64,000 bases of DNA, taken from the NCBI RefSeq assembly GCF_017876155.1, contig NZ_JAGINP010000014.1, forward strand, positions 1 to 64,000. Direction: 5' to 3'. The position numbers and the translations under genes are program-made. Below, in pieces: positions 22,266 to 29,721 of this stretch. The notes under the pieces were generated by a model. It ran no database searches, was not told where the DNA came from, and saw nothing but the letters and a program-made list of their open reading frames with translations. The stretch comes from Azospirillum rugosum. GTDB lineage: Bacteria > Pseudomonadota > Alphaproteobacteria > Azospirillales > Azospirillaceae. Within the stretch, counting starts at the first letter, position 1. The number at the start of each line of letters is the position of its first letter.

Positions 22266-22739
22266 TCAGACGGGGATGTTGGTGAAGACGCGGCCGCTGA
22301 TCTCGGCCTCGGCCGGGGCGGCGTTGCGCTCCTTCAGCCAGCGGGCGAACTGCCGGTCGGCGGAGTTGATGTGCAGCATCAGCCATTGCGGCAGGAAGGT
22401 CGCCAGGTAATCGGCGATGTTCTCTTCCGGCGCGTTGCCGGTGGTGAAGGCGTGCAGCTGGTCCCAGGCCAGGGAATGCTGGACCAGATGGTCGGCCAGG
22501 AAGGGATAGCCGGCCTCCTGCATCACTTCCTGCTCGTTGGCGAAGTGGATTTCGGTGTAGACGACCGCCTCGGCGAGCGTGCGGTAGACCTCCTCGCTGG
22601 AGCGGCCTTCCGCCACCGCCGCCTGGAACGCCTGGACCAGGGCGATCCAGTGCTTGTGCTCGTCGTCGATGCTCTGGATCCCCAGGGCGAGATCGTCGCT
22701 CCACACCAGGTCCCGATAATTCTCGACGTGCATGTCCAT
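22266..22739 (-). CDS. Bacteriohemerythrin
   Basis: A 157-aa hemerythrin-fold protein with the complete di-iron ligand set: His28 (DDEHKHW), His65 and Glu69 (HFANEQ), His84, His88, His123 and Asp128. It has a slightly different core from the bacteriohemerythrin at 16632 (the residue after the first ligand region is KHW rather than KRL), so the two are not recent duplicates. ATG 22739 is chosen, with an alternative ATG two codons later. It sits downstream of nrdJ on the opposite strand, separated by a repeat. An oxygen carrier or sensor role is inferred from the family. Confidence 0.92.
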   Translation of the reverse strand: MDMHVENYRDLVWSDDLALGIQSIDDEHKHWIALVQAFQAAVAEGRSSEEVYRTLAEAVVYTEIHFANEQEVMQEAGYPFLADHLVQHSLAWDQLHAFTTGNAPEENIADYLATFLPQWLMLHINSADRQFARWLKERNAAPAEAEISGRVFTNIPV

Positions 22740-22965
22740 GGTCAAATGCGCCCGGCTGAAAGTGCTATATCCATTCGCAAGGTAATGGATTGTAACGCCG
22801 CGGCAACAGGGCTCGATGCTACCTATTGTCGCGCTTCGTTCGGGCCCATTGACGATCCCCTGACTTGGCATCGCGGATAGGGCGGTCTTGCCGGGACGAC
22901 ACCCGGCGGCAATATGCGAGCCATCGCGCCCCCCGATCGGCAGCACACAACGTCAGGACGCCCCC

Positions 22966-24561
22966 ATGATCCGCCTTCCTTTCCGGCCGTTCGCCCTGCC
23001 GCTCGCCGTGACGGTGTCTTTGCTCCTGGTGCCGGCCATGCCCGGTTGGGCGCAGGACATGCCCGCGCGGGAGCATCCCGACGGTGGCGGAAAGCCGGCC
23101 GAGACTCGGACCGACGCGCCGAAGCGGGGCGACGGCGCCTTCGACGCGCAGCGCAGCGAGACCCGGCACAGCCTGCCGCTGCCCGGCGGCGCGCTCGCCT
23201 ACACGGCGGTGGCGGAGTTCCTGCCGCTGCGCGACAGCGCGCTGGGCGGCGGGAAGGAGGAGGTGGCGGCCCGCGTCTTCACCGTGACCTACACCGCCGA
23301 CGGCGCGCCGAAGGGCAGCCGCCCGGTGGCTTTCGTCTTCAACGGCGGCCCGGGGGCAGCGTCGGCCTACATGCATCTGGGCGCGGCGGGGCCGAAGGTG
23401 GTGGCCTTCAACGACGACGGCTCCCTGCCGCGGCCGCCGGCGCCCCTGGTGGACAACCCCGACAGCTGGCTGGCCTTCACCGACCTGGTCTTCATCGATC
23501 CGGTCGGCACCGGCTTCAGCCGGGCCGTCAAGCCGGAGACGGGCAAGCCCGACGACGACGCCGACAAGCGGTTCTGGAAGGTCGAGGCCGACGCGCGCTC
23601 CATGGCCGAGGTCGTCCGCCTCTGGCTGACCCGCAACGGCCGCTGGGAGTCGCCCAAGTTCCTGGCCGGCGAGAGCTATGGCGGGTTCCGCATCGCCAAG
23701 ATGGCCAACGAGCTGATCGACCGCACCGGCGTCGCGGTCAACGGGCTGATCATGGTGTCGCCCGTGGTGGACTTCGCCACCATCCGCGACGAGTCCGGCC
23801 TGCTGGGCCCGGCGCTGAAGCTGCCGGCCTACGCCGCGTCGGCCGCCGCGAACGGGCTGGCGCCCGGCACGCCGGAGCAGGCGGCGGAGGAGGCGGAGCG
23901 GTACGCGCTGGGCGGCTATCTCACCGGGCTCGCCACGCTGGACTACCGGCGGCTCGACCAGGCCGGCGGCCTCTTCGCGGAGGTCGCGCGGATGACCGGC
24001 CTGCCGGTGGAGCTGGTGACCCGTTACCGCGGGCAGGTGCCCGCCGGGATCTTCGCCCGCGAGCTGCTGCGCGGGCAGGGGAAGATCGCCAGCGTCTACG
24101 ACGGCACCTTCACCGCGTCGGACCCCGACCCGTCGGCCGCCCGCATCCCCTTCGACCCGTTCCTGAAGGGGACCGTGCCGGTCTACACGACCGCCTTCGC
24201 CGCCTACGCCGCGTCGGAGCTGGGCGTGCGCACCGAGGTGCCGTTCCACCTGCTCAGCGAGCGCGTGAACCGGGGCTGGGAATGGCCGCGGATGGGACAG
24301 CCGAATGCCGTGGACGACCTCCAGACGGCCCTGACGCTGCAGCCGTCCCTGCGGGTCCTGATCGCGCACGGCCGCACCGACCTGATCACCCCCTACATGG
24401 CCTCGCGCTGGATCGCGTCGCGGCTGGAACTGCCGGAGGGGCAAGGGGACCGGGTGCGGGTGACGGTCTACGCCGGCGGCCACATGATGTACACGCGGGC
24501 GTCGGAACGCGCCAAGCTCGCCACCGACGCGCGGGCGCTGGTCGAGGCGGCGCTGCGGTAG
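22966..24561 (+). CDS. Peptidase S10 (serine carboxypeptidase)-like secreted protein
   Basis: A 531-aa exported alpha/beta hydrolase. The signal peptide (residues 1-29) ends at MPGWAQ. Family hallmarks are FVFNGGPGAASAY (oxyanion region, about 124-136), GESYGGFR with nucleophile Ser237, Asp in AHGRTDLITPY and His in GGHMMY near the end. This is the bacterial S10 group related to plant and yeast serine carboxypeptidases, likely acting in the periplasm on C-terminal residues of peptides. ATG 22966 begins the signal peptide. It is divergent from the bacteriohemerythrin gene and is followed by a family C repeat. Confidence 0.9.
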   Translation: MIRLPFRPFALPLAVTVSLLLVPAMPGWAQDMPAREHPDGGGKPAETRTDAPKRGDGAFDAQRSETRHSLPLPGGALAYTAVAEFLPLRDSALGGGKEEVAARVFTVTYTADGAPKGSRPVAFVFNGGPGAASAYMHLGAAGPKVVAFNDDGSLPRPPAPLVDNPDSWLAFTDLVFIDPVGTGFSRAVKPETGKPDDDADKRFWKVEADARSMAEVVRLWLTRNGRWESPKFLAGESYGGFRIAKMANELIDRTGVAVNGLIMVSPVVDFATIRDESGLLGPALKLPAYAASAAANGLAPGTPEQAAEEAERYALGGYLTGLATLDYRRLDQAGGLFAEVARMTGLPVELVTRYRGQVPAGIFARELLRGQGKIASVYDGTFTASDPDPSAARIPFDPFLKGTVPVYTTAFAAYAASELGVRTEVPFHLLSERVNRGWEWPRMGQPNAVDDLQTALTLQPSLRVLIAHGRTDLITPYMASRWIASRLELPEGQGDRVRVTVYAGGHMMYTRASERAKLATDARALVEAALR

Positions 24562-24594
24562 CCGCGGTGTCGAGGTGCTGCATAGGTCAGGAGA

Positions 24595-24716
24595 TTCACC
24601 ACAAAGGCACAAAGGACACAAAGAACGGCACAAAGGAGATCCGGCCATCGGGCCGCGCGCCCGTTTGACGAGACCTCTTTGTGAAATTCTTTGTGTCCTT
24701 TGTGCCTTTGTGGTGA
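24595..24716. repeat. Palindromic repeat, family C copy 2
   Basis: A perfect 30-bp inverted pair (TCACCACAAAGGCACAAAGG type, 24596-24625 and 24687-24716) flanks a 61-bp centre. The motif reads as TTKAQRHK-like or LCVLCAFVV-like peptides in open frames, a familiar annotation artefact. It lies between the S10 gene and the flagellin terminators. Confidence 0.88.
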
Positions 24717-24747
24717 TCCGTCGACGCTGCGAATGCTCGCCAAGAAA

Positions 24748-24775
24748 TAAAAACGGGCGCCCCGAAGGGGGCGCC
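24748..24775 (-). terminator. Flagellin terminator, third of three
   Basis: Minus-strand stem GGCGCCCCC/GGGGCGCC with a TTC loop, then CGTTTTTATTTC. It is almost identical to the two hairpins upstream, at about 40-bp spacing. Confidence 0.88.
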
Positions 24776-24785
24776 AACCACAATA

Positions 24786-24816
24786 TAAATGAAACGGGCG
24801 CCCCGAAGGGGGCGCC
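24786..24816 (-). terminator. Flagellin terminator, second of three
   Basis: Minus-strand stem GGCGCCCCC/GGGGCGCC with a TTC loop, then CGTTTCATTTATATTG. It lies about 40 bp after the first hairpin. Confidence 0.88.
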
Positions 24817-24825
24817 AACCCAGAC

Positions 24826-24858
24826 AAAATAAAACGGGCGCCCCGAAGGGGGCGCCCG
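24826..24858 (-). terminator. Flagellin terminator, first of three
   Basis: Minus-strand stem of 10 bp (CGGGCGCCCC pairing with GGGGCGCCCG, 24835-24858) followed by TTTTATTTTG. It is the nearest of the three to the flagellin stop, 34 bp away. Confidence 0.92.
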
Positions 24859-24891
24859 TACGCATGCACGTTGTCCCGGCGGGTGGCCGGC

Positions 24892-26757
24892 TTAGAACAG
24901 GCGCAGGATCGACTGCTGCGACTGGTTGGCCAGCGAGAGGGCGATGGTGCCGAGCTGCTGGCGGGTCTGCAGCATCAGCAGCGAGGCGCCTTCCTCGTTC
25001 TGGTCGGCCAGCGTCAGCTTGTTGGCGCCTTCCACCAGCACGTCGCTGAACTCCTTGGTGAAGGTCTCGCGGGTCGTGATGATGTTCAGGTTCGTCGACA
25101 GCGTCTGCGAGGCAGACCGGACGTTGGACTTCGCGTAGTCGAGGCTGGCGACCGCCTTGTCGATGTCGGAACGGTCGGTCCAGTCGTTCTGGGCGTAGTC
25201 GAGACGCAGGCCCTGGCCGCTGGTGGTCAGGTTCTGGGCCTTCACCGTGATCGAGTTGGTGTTGCGCTCGTTCAGCTGAACGGTCAGGTCGTTCGACGTG
25301 TTGGCGTCGGTCACCTGGACCGTCACCAGGTTCGCCGCCGAGTTGGCCGAGGCCGCCTGCTTGATCTTGTTCTGGTCGACGTTGAAGCGGACCGTGCCGG
25401 TGTCGAACGCGAAGGAGTTCTCGCCCTGGGACAGCTTGCCCTCGCCGCGGTTGGCCATGCCGTCGCGGGTGACCGTGGCGCCGTTCAGGTTGCTGACCTG
25501 GATCTGGATGTCGACCTTCTTTTCCAGCACCGAGATGCCGTTGCCGCCATTGGCGGACTGCTCCAGCAGCTTGCGGTCGACCGTGAAGGACACGACCGTG
25601 CCCGACGCGAAGCTCTCGGAGATGCGCTTGGTCAGGGCGTTTTCGGTGCTGGCCTTGACGCTCATCTCGCGCGTGGAGTTCGGCGAGGTGGCGCCGGTCA
25701 GCGTGATCGTGCCGTTGGTCGAGACGGTGACCGTCTTGGCGTCGCTGGTGGACAGGCGGCCGGTGCCGGCGATCGCGGTGCTGATCGAGTTGCGCAGCGC
25801 CGAGGCGACGTTGGCCCGGGCGTTGCTGCCGACCGCGACGTCGCTGGCCGTGGCCGTGTAGGAGAAGGTCTGGTCTTCGATGGTGATCGTGAAGATGTCG
25901 CCCGCTTCGATCGTGCCGCCCAGCTGGACGTTGGTGACCTGCGCGGTGCCGGACGTCGACGCCCGGGTCATGTTGGCGGCGATGGTCTGGCTGTTGTCGA
26001 AGTACTTGACCGTGCGCGACTCGGTGCCGTCCGACACGATGAAGGAGCGCTCGCGGCCGACGGCGCCGCGGACCTCGATCTGCACGTCGGAGAAGCTGCC
26101 CATGGTCGTGGACATCGTGCCCGACAGCTTCAGGCCGACCAGGCCGTGCGCCATTTCGGCGTTGTTGATGTCGCCGGCCGCCGCCTCGATGGAGCCGTCG
26201 CCCTTGATGCGCACCGTGTAGGTGTCGGCCGACACCACGTTGGTGACGCGGGCGTTCTCGATGCCCTGGATGGTGTTGACCGCCTGGCGCGAGGCGCTGG
26301 TGCTGTCCATGCGCAGGCCGTTGCCGGCCAGCAGGTTCTTGCCGGCGTAGCCGCTGTCGCCCGCCAGCTTGTCGATCTGGTCCTTCAGCGCGTTGAACTG
26401 CGCGGCCAGCGCCTTGCGGGTGGCCATCGAGCCGGCGTCGGTGCCCAGCGCCGAATAGGCGGCGGTGGTCAGGCCGCGGGCCTGCTCGATCATGTCGTTG
26501 ATGGCGGTGACGCCCTTGTCCGCCGCCTTGATGGTGCTGATGGACTGGCCCATGGCGTCCTTCAACGACGACAAGTCGCCGGCGCGCTGGTTCAGGCCCT
26601 TCGCTGCGAAGAACGAGGTCGGGCCGTCCAGTGCCGAATTGATCTTGTTGCCGGTCGAAAGGATGTTCTGCTTCTTGCCGATCTGATCCTGCACGCTTTG
26701 CAGCTGCAGCAGGTTCGTGCGCATTGAAGCGGTCAGTGTGACGTCGTTGATGGCCAT
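24892..26757 (-). CDS. Flagellin
   Basis: A 621-aa filament subunit. The conserved N-terminal D0/D1 coil runs through about residue 140 (LTASMRTNLLQLQSVQDQ, ILSTGNKINSALDGP), and the C-terminal D1/D0 helix is SLLMLQTRQQLGTIALSL ending QSQQSILRLF. A large Thr/Ser/Val-rich central region of about 400 residues forms the surface domains, making it longer than typical 280-400 aa alphaproteobacterial flagellins. Glycosylation of such a domain is plausible but not visible. A sigma-54 type promoter lies upstream (26843-26859), AGGAG precedes the ATG, and three terminators follow. Whether it forms the polar or lateral filament cannot be told from the sequence. Confidence 0.95.
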   Translation of the reverse strand: MAINDVTLTASMRTNLLQLQSVQDQIGKKQNILSTGNKINSALDGPTSFFAAKGLNQRAGDLSSLKDAMGQSISTIKAADKGVTAINDMIEQARGLTTAAYSALGTDAGSMATRKALAAQFNALKDQIDKLAGDSGYAGKNLLAGNGLRMDSTSASRQAVNTIQGIENARVTNVVSADTYTVRIKGDGSIEAAAGDINNAEMAHGLVGLKLSGTMSTTMGSFSDVQIEVRGAVGRERSFIVSDGTESRTVKYFDNSQTIAANMTRASTSGTAQVTNVQLGGTIEAGDIFTITIEDQTFSYTATASDVAVGSNARANVASALRNSISTAIAGTGRLSTSDAKTVTVSTNGTITLTGATSPNSTREMSVKASTENALTKRISESFASGTVVSFTVDRKLLEQSANGGNGISVLEKKVDIQIQVSNLNGATVTRDGMANRGEGKLSQGENSFAFDTGTVRFNVDQNKIKQAASANSAANLVTVQVTDANTSNDLTVQLNERNTNSITVKAQNLTTSGQGLRLDYAQNDWTDRSDIDKAVASLDYAKSNVRSASQTLSTNLNIITTRETFTKEFSDVLVEGANKLTLADQNEEGASLLMLQTRQQLGTIALSLANQSQQSILRLF

Positions 26758-26842
26758 GGCTCCAAGTCTCCTTCTGAGGCTCGCCCCGCGGCTGGTGCTT
26801 GAAACCGAAGCGGGACAACGTGCTTTTGCGTGACTGCCCCCA

Positions 26843-26859
26843 ATCAAGGATCGTGCCAA
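26843..26859 (-). promoter_or_regulatory. Sigma-54 promoter of the flagellin gene
   Basis: Minus strand TTGGCACGATCCTTGAT: TGGCACG (-24), four bases, then TTGA (-12), against the consensus TGGCACG-N4-TTGCW. Spacing is exact; the -12 element has GA instead of GC. The start site is expected near 26832, giving a leader of about 75 nt. The rest of the 26758-27146 interval shows nothing else I can name. Confidence 0.75.
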
Positions 26860-27146
26860 ACGAGCTAATCCATCGGCAACGCTTTGAAAATCAACGGTAA
26901 AAAACTCTTCTAGGGGACTTCGGGGCGGCTGGCGGCGTCGTTTCTTTCCGGGCGGCGACGGAAAACTTTGCCGGGTGAAGGGCGGCGGTTGCGGCCCGCC
27001 GGGGGACGAATCTTCCCAGCAGGGGCCGGCACCGCATGCCCCGGAATGCTGTCCGGCGGGCGTCGCGGAGGCTTGGTAACGGCGGCCGGGAGGGCTATCG
27101 TCGCGGCCTCGGCGACGCACACGCCATCGATAAGGAGGGATGAACC

Positions 27147-27614
27147 ATGGCCGGACGCATCGACGCGCGCTTGACGGAACTGGGGATCGAACTGCCGCAG
27201 GCGGCGGCCCCGGTGGCCGCCTACGTGCCCTACACGATCTCGGGCAACACGCTGTACATCTCGGGCCAGGTCACCGTCTGGAACGGCGAGCGCCGCTTCC
27301 TCGGCAAGGTCGGGCAGGACTTCACCGTGGAGCAGGGCAAGGAGGCCGCGCGCCTGTGCGCGCTGAACATCATCGCCCAGGCCAAGGCCGCTTGCGGCGG
27401 CGACCTGGACCGCGTGGTGCGGGTGCTCCGGCTCGGCGGCTTCGTGAACAGCGGCCCGGACTTCCACGAGCATCCGCAGGTGATCAACGGCGCGTCGGAG
27501 CTGATGATGGAGGTGTTCGGGGAGGCCGGGAAGCACGCCCGCGCCGCGGTCGGCGCCCCCTCGCTGCCCGGCAACGTGGCGGTCGAGGTCGACGCGGTGC
27601 TGGAGATCGCCTGA
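27147..27614 (+). CDS. RidA/YjgF family protein
   Basis: A 155-aa member of the RidA superfamily, of the YjgH-like subgroup that is longer than RidA proper (about 128 aa). Matching blocks are YTISGNTLYISGQV, EQGKEAARLCALNIIAQAK, VVRVLRLGGFVNSGPDFH and NGASELMMEVFGEAGKHAR. The last contains the Arg which in RidA binds the carboxylate of imine/enamine intermediates, followed by AVGAPSLPGNVAVEVDAV. AAGGAGGG precedes the ATG. Deamination of reactive enamines is known for true RidA only; this subgroup's substrate is unknown. The DUF482 gene follows by 77 bp. Confidence 0.88.
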   Translation: MAGRIDARLTELGIELPQAAAPVAAYVPYTISGNTLYISGQVTVWNGERRFLGKVGQDFTVEQGKEAARLCALNIIAQAKAACGGDLDRVVRVLRLGGFVNSGPDFHEHPQVINGASELMMEVFGEAGKHARAAVGAPSLPGNVAVEVDAVLEIA

Positions 27615-27691
27615 GGGGCTTATCGGTCGGGCGTCTTGCCGCAGCGCGGCGGGGCGCCCACCTCCCTTGGCGTATCCGCAAAGGAGGGATC

Positions 27692-28864
27692 ATGCCCGAC
27701 GGCAAGGACGCCAGCGCCGAGGGGGCCATCACCGTCAAGGTTCTGACCGGCATCGGCCAGGCGGACCCGCAGCAGTGGGACGCCTGTGCCGGGCCGGAGA
27801 ACCCGTTCCTCTGCCACGCCTTCCTGCTGGCGCTGGAGGAGTCCGGGTCGGCGACCCGCCGGACCGGCTGGCAGCCCATGCACCTGACCGCGATCGACGC
27901 GGCCGGGCGGATCATGGCTGCTGCGCCCATGTATCTGAAAAGCCATTCCTACGGCGAATACGTCTTCGACCATTCCTGGGCGCACGCCTATGAACGGGCG
28001 GGCGGCACCTATTACCCGAAGCTTCAGGTCGCCGTTCCCTTCACGCCGGTGCCGGGGCCGCGCCTGCTGGTCCGGCCGGACGCTCCGCCGGGCGTGTTCG
28101 CCGCGCTCGTGCAGGCGATGGAGGAGGTGGCGCGGCGCACCGGCGTGTCTTCCGTCCACGTGACCTTCCCGACGGAGGACGACTGGACGCGGCTGGGCGC
28201 CGCCGGCTGGTTGCAGCGCGAGGGCGTGCAGTATCATTGGGAGAACCGCGGCTACGGCAGCTTCGATGACTTCCTGGGCACGCTCAACTCCCGCAAGCGC
28301 AAGGCCATCCGCAAGGAGCGCCGCGAGGTGGCGGAGAGCAGCGTGCGCCTGCACAGCCTGACCGGCGCCGACCTGAAGGCGGAGCATTGGGACGCCTTCC
28401 ACCGCTTCTACATGGAAACGGCCGACCGGAAATGGGGCGGCGGCTATCTGACCCGCGCCTTCTTCCGCCTGCTGGGCGAGACGATGGCCGACCGCGTCAT
28501 GCTGGTGATGTGCGAGGACGGCGGGGAGTGGGTCGCCGGCGCCCTGAACCTGATCGGGGCGGACACGCTGTACGGGCGCAACTGGGGGTCCGACGGCAGC
28601 TACCGCTTCCTGCATTTCGAGGCCTGCTACTACCGCGCCCTGGACTTCGCCATCGAACGGGGCCTGCGCAAGGTCGAGGCCGGCGCGCAGGGCGAGCACA
28701 AGATCCAGCGCGGTTACCTGCCGGTGCCGACCTACAGCGCGCACTGGGTCGCCGATCCGGGCTTTCGCCGCGCGCTGGACGACTTCCTGGTCCGCGAGCG
28801 CGCCGCCGTGGAGGCGGAGCGGGAGTCCCTGATGGAGCTGTCGCCCTACCGGTCGGACCCGTAG
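27692..28864 (+). CDS. DUF482/GNAT-type acyltransferase-like protein
   Basis: A 390-aa protein of the COG3146 family (DUF482, FemAB/GNAT-like fold). Typical blocks are NPFLCHAFLLALEESGSA, YLKSHSYGEYVFDHSWAHAYE, YYPKLQVAVPFTPVPGPRLL, LNSRKRKAIRKERREVAE, FYMETADRKWGGGYL and GAQGEHKIQRGYLPVPTYSAHW. It is predicted to transfer an acyl or aminoacyl group; the substrate is not known. It is cytoplasmic, with no signal peptide. AAAGGAGGG lies before the ATG. Its TAG stop (28862-28864) is part of the palindromic repeat that begins at 28861. Confidence 0.87.
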   Translation: MPDGKDASAEGAITVKVLTGIGQADPQQWDACAGPENPFLCHAFLLALEESGSATRRTGWQPMHLTAIDAAGRIMAAAPMYLKSHSYGEYVFDHSWAHAYERAGGTYYPKLQVAVPFTPVPGPRLLVRPDAPPGVFAALVQAMEEVARRTGVSSVHVTFPTEDDWTRLGAAGWLQREGVQYHWENRGYGSFDDFLGTLNSRKRKAIRKERREVAESSVRLHSLTGADLKAEHWDAFHRFYMETADRKWGGGYLTRAFFRLLGETMADRVMLVMCEDGGEWVAGALNLIGADTLYGRNWGSDGSYRFLHFEACYYRALDFAIERGLRKVEAGAQGEHKIQRGYLPVPTYSAHWVADPGFRRALDDFLVRERAAVEAERESLMELSPYRSDP

Positions 28865-28945
28865 GTTGGGTGGAGCGCCAGCGCAACCCAACATCGTCGC
28901 GATGGCGGGCTGTGTTGGGTTTTGCTGGCGCTCCACCCAACCTAC
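28861..28945. repeat. Palindromic repeat, family D copy 1
   Basis: Perfect 22-bp inverted ends (GTAGGTTGGGTGGAGCGCC type, 28861-28882 and 28924-28945) plus an inner GCAACCCAACA pair. It overlaps the stop codon of the DUF482 gene and fills the space to the convergent deaminase gene, so it probably serves as a two-way terminator. A related copy is at 39307-39390. Confidence 0.88.
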
Positions 28946-28952
28946 GGCGTTT

Positions 28953-29429
28953 TTAATACGGGACGCGGTCGGGCTTGGCGGCCCATTCCTCGAACACGGC
29001 GCGGGCTTCCTCGGCCAGCAGGCGGTGCATGGGGACGGCGCGCTTTTCCAGATCCAGCGCGATCTCCGTGTAGAGGAACGCGTCGTCGAAGCCGATCGCC
29101 GCGGCGTCGTTGCGGCCGTTGGCGTAGACGATGCGCTCGGCCCGCGCCCAATAGATCGCCGCCAGGCACATGGGGCAGGGCTCGCAGCTCGTGTAGACGG
29201 TGGCCCCGGCCAGGCTGAAGGTGCCGAGTTCCCGGCAGGCGTTGCGGATGGCGACCACCTCCGCGTGCGCCGTGGGGTCGTTGGTGGAGGTGACCTGGTT
29301 CCAGCCCTCGCCGATGATGCGGCCGTCGCGCGCGATCACCGCGCCGAAGGGGCCGCCGGCGCCGGTCTGCATGTGGGCGCGGCTGAGCGCGATGGCACGG
29401 CGCAGGCATTCGGTGTCGAAGGTCGTCAT
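28953..29429 (-). CDS. Nucleoside/guanine deaminase, CDA fold
   Basis: A 158-aa zinc deaminase. The zinc site is TAHAEVVAI (His and proton-shuttling Glu) and CEPCPMCLAAIYWA (two Cys). Length, the STNDPTAHAE context and the C-terminal end resemble the GuaD type that converts guanine to xanthine more than TadA, but nucleoside specificity cannot be fixed from sequence. ATG 29429 (MTTFDTECLRRA) is chosen; upstream in-frame starts add only 15 poorly conserved residues. It is convergent with the DUF482 gene. Confidence 0.82.
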   Translation of the reverse strand: MTTFDTECLRRAIALSRAHMQTGAGGPFGAVIARDGRIIGEGWNQVTSTNDPTAHAEVVAIRNACRELGTFSLAGATVYTSCEPCPMCLAAIYWARAERIVYANGRNDAAAIGFDDAFLYTEIALDLEKRAVPMHRLLAEEARAVFEEWAAKPDRVPY

Positions 29430-29561
29430 CACGGTCCCGGTTCCTTTTCCATCCGCGATGGTCATCTTAGTCAATGGTTTCGTCCCTGACCAGAGTGGCC
29501 CTGGGGAGCGGGAACGGCGCGGCGACGAACGGTTTTGAACAAGGACTGTTCGTTCTTTCCG

Positions 29562-29678
29562 CTAAAGCGGATTGCAATCCGCTTTGGACCGCGACCGCGG
29601 GCCCGGTCGCAGGTGCGACCGAAGCCCGGCCGGCGAATGAGGCCATGTGAATCTAAAGCGAATGCAAATTCGCTTTAG
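29562..29678. repeat. Composite palindromic element, family E
   Basis: Two related perfect palindromes bound the element: AAAGCGGATTGCAATCCGC with its final TTT (29564-29585), and CTAAAGCGAAT / ATTCGCTTTAG around GCAA (29653-29678). Between them lies a GC-rich centre with GGTCGCAGGTGCGACC (29605-29620). It sits between the divergent deaminase and pentapeptide genes and looks like a small mobile or structured element. No second copy is in this window. Confidence 0.7.
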
Positions 29679-29721
29679 GGGGCGCCCTGCCGATTGAGAT
29701 AAGCTGAAGGTCGGAGTGGGG

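Noticed and set aside
24468..24869. Short frames with LCVLCAFVV or TTKAQRHK-like peptides
   Set aside because: They are translations of the family C palindromic repeat, a common spurious annotation.
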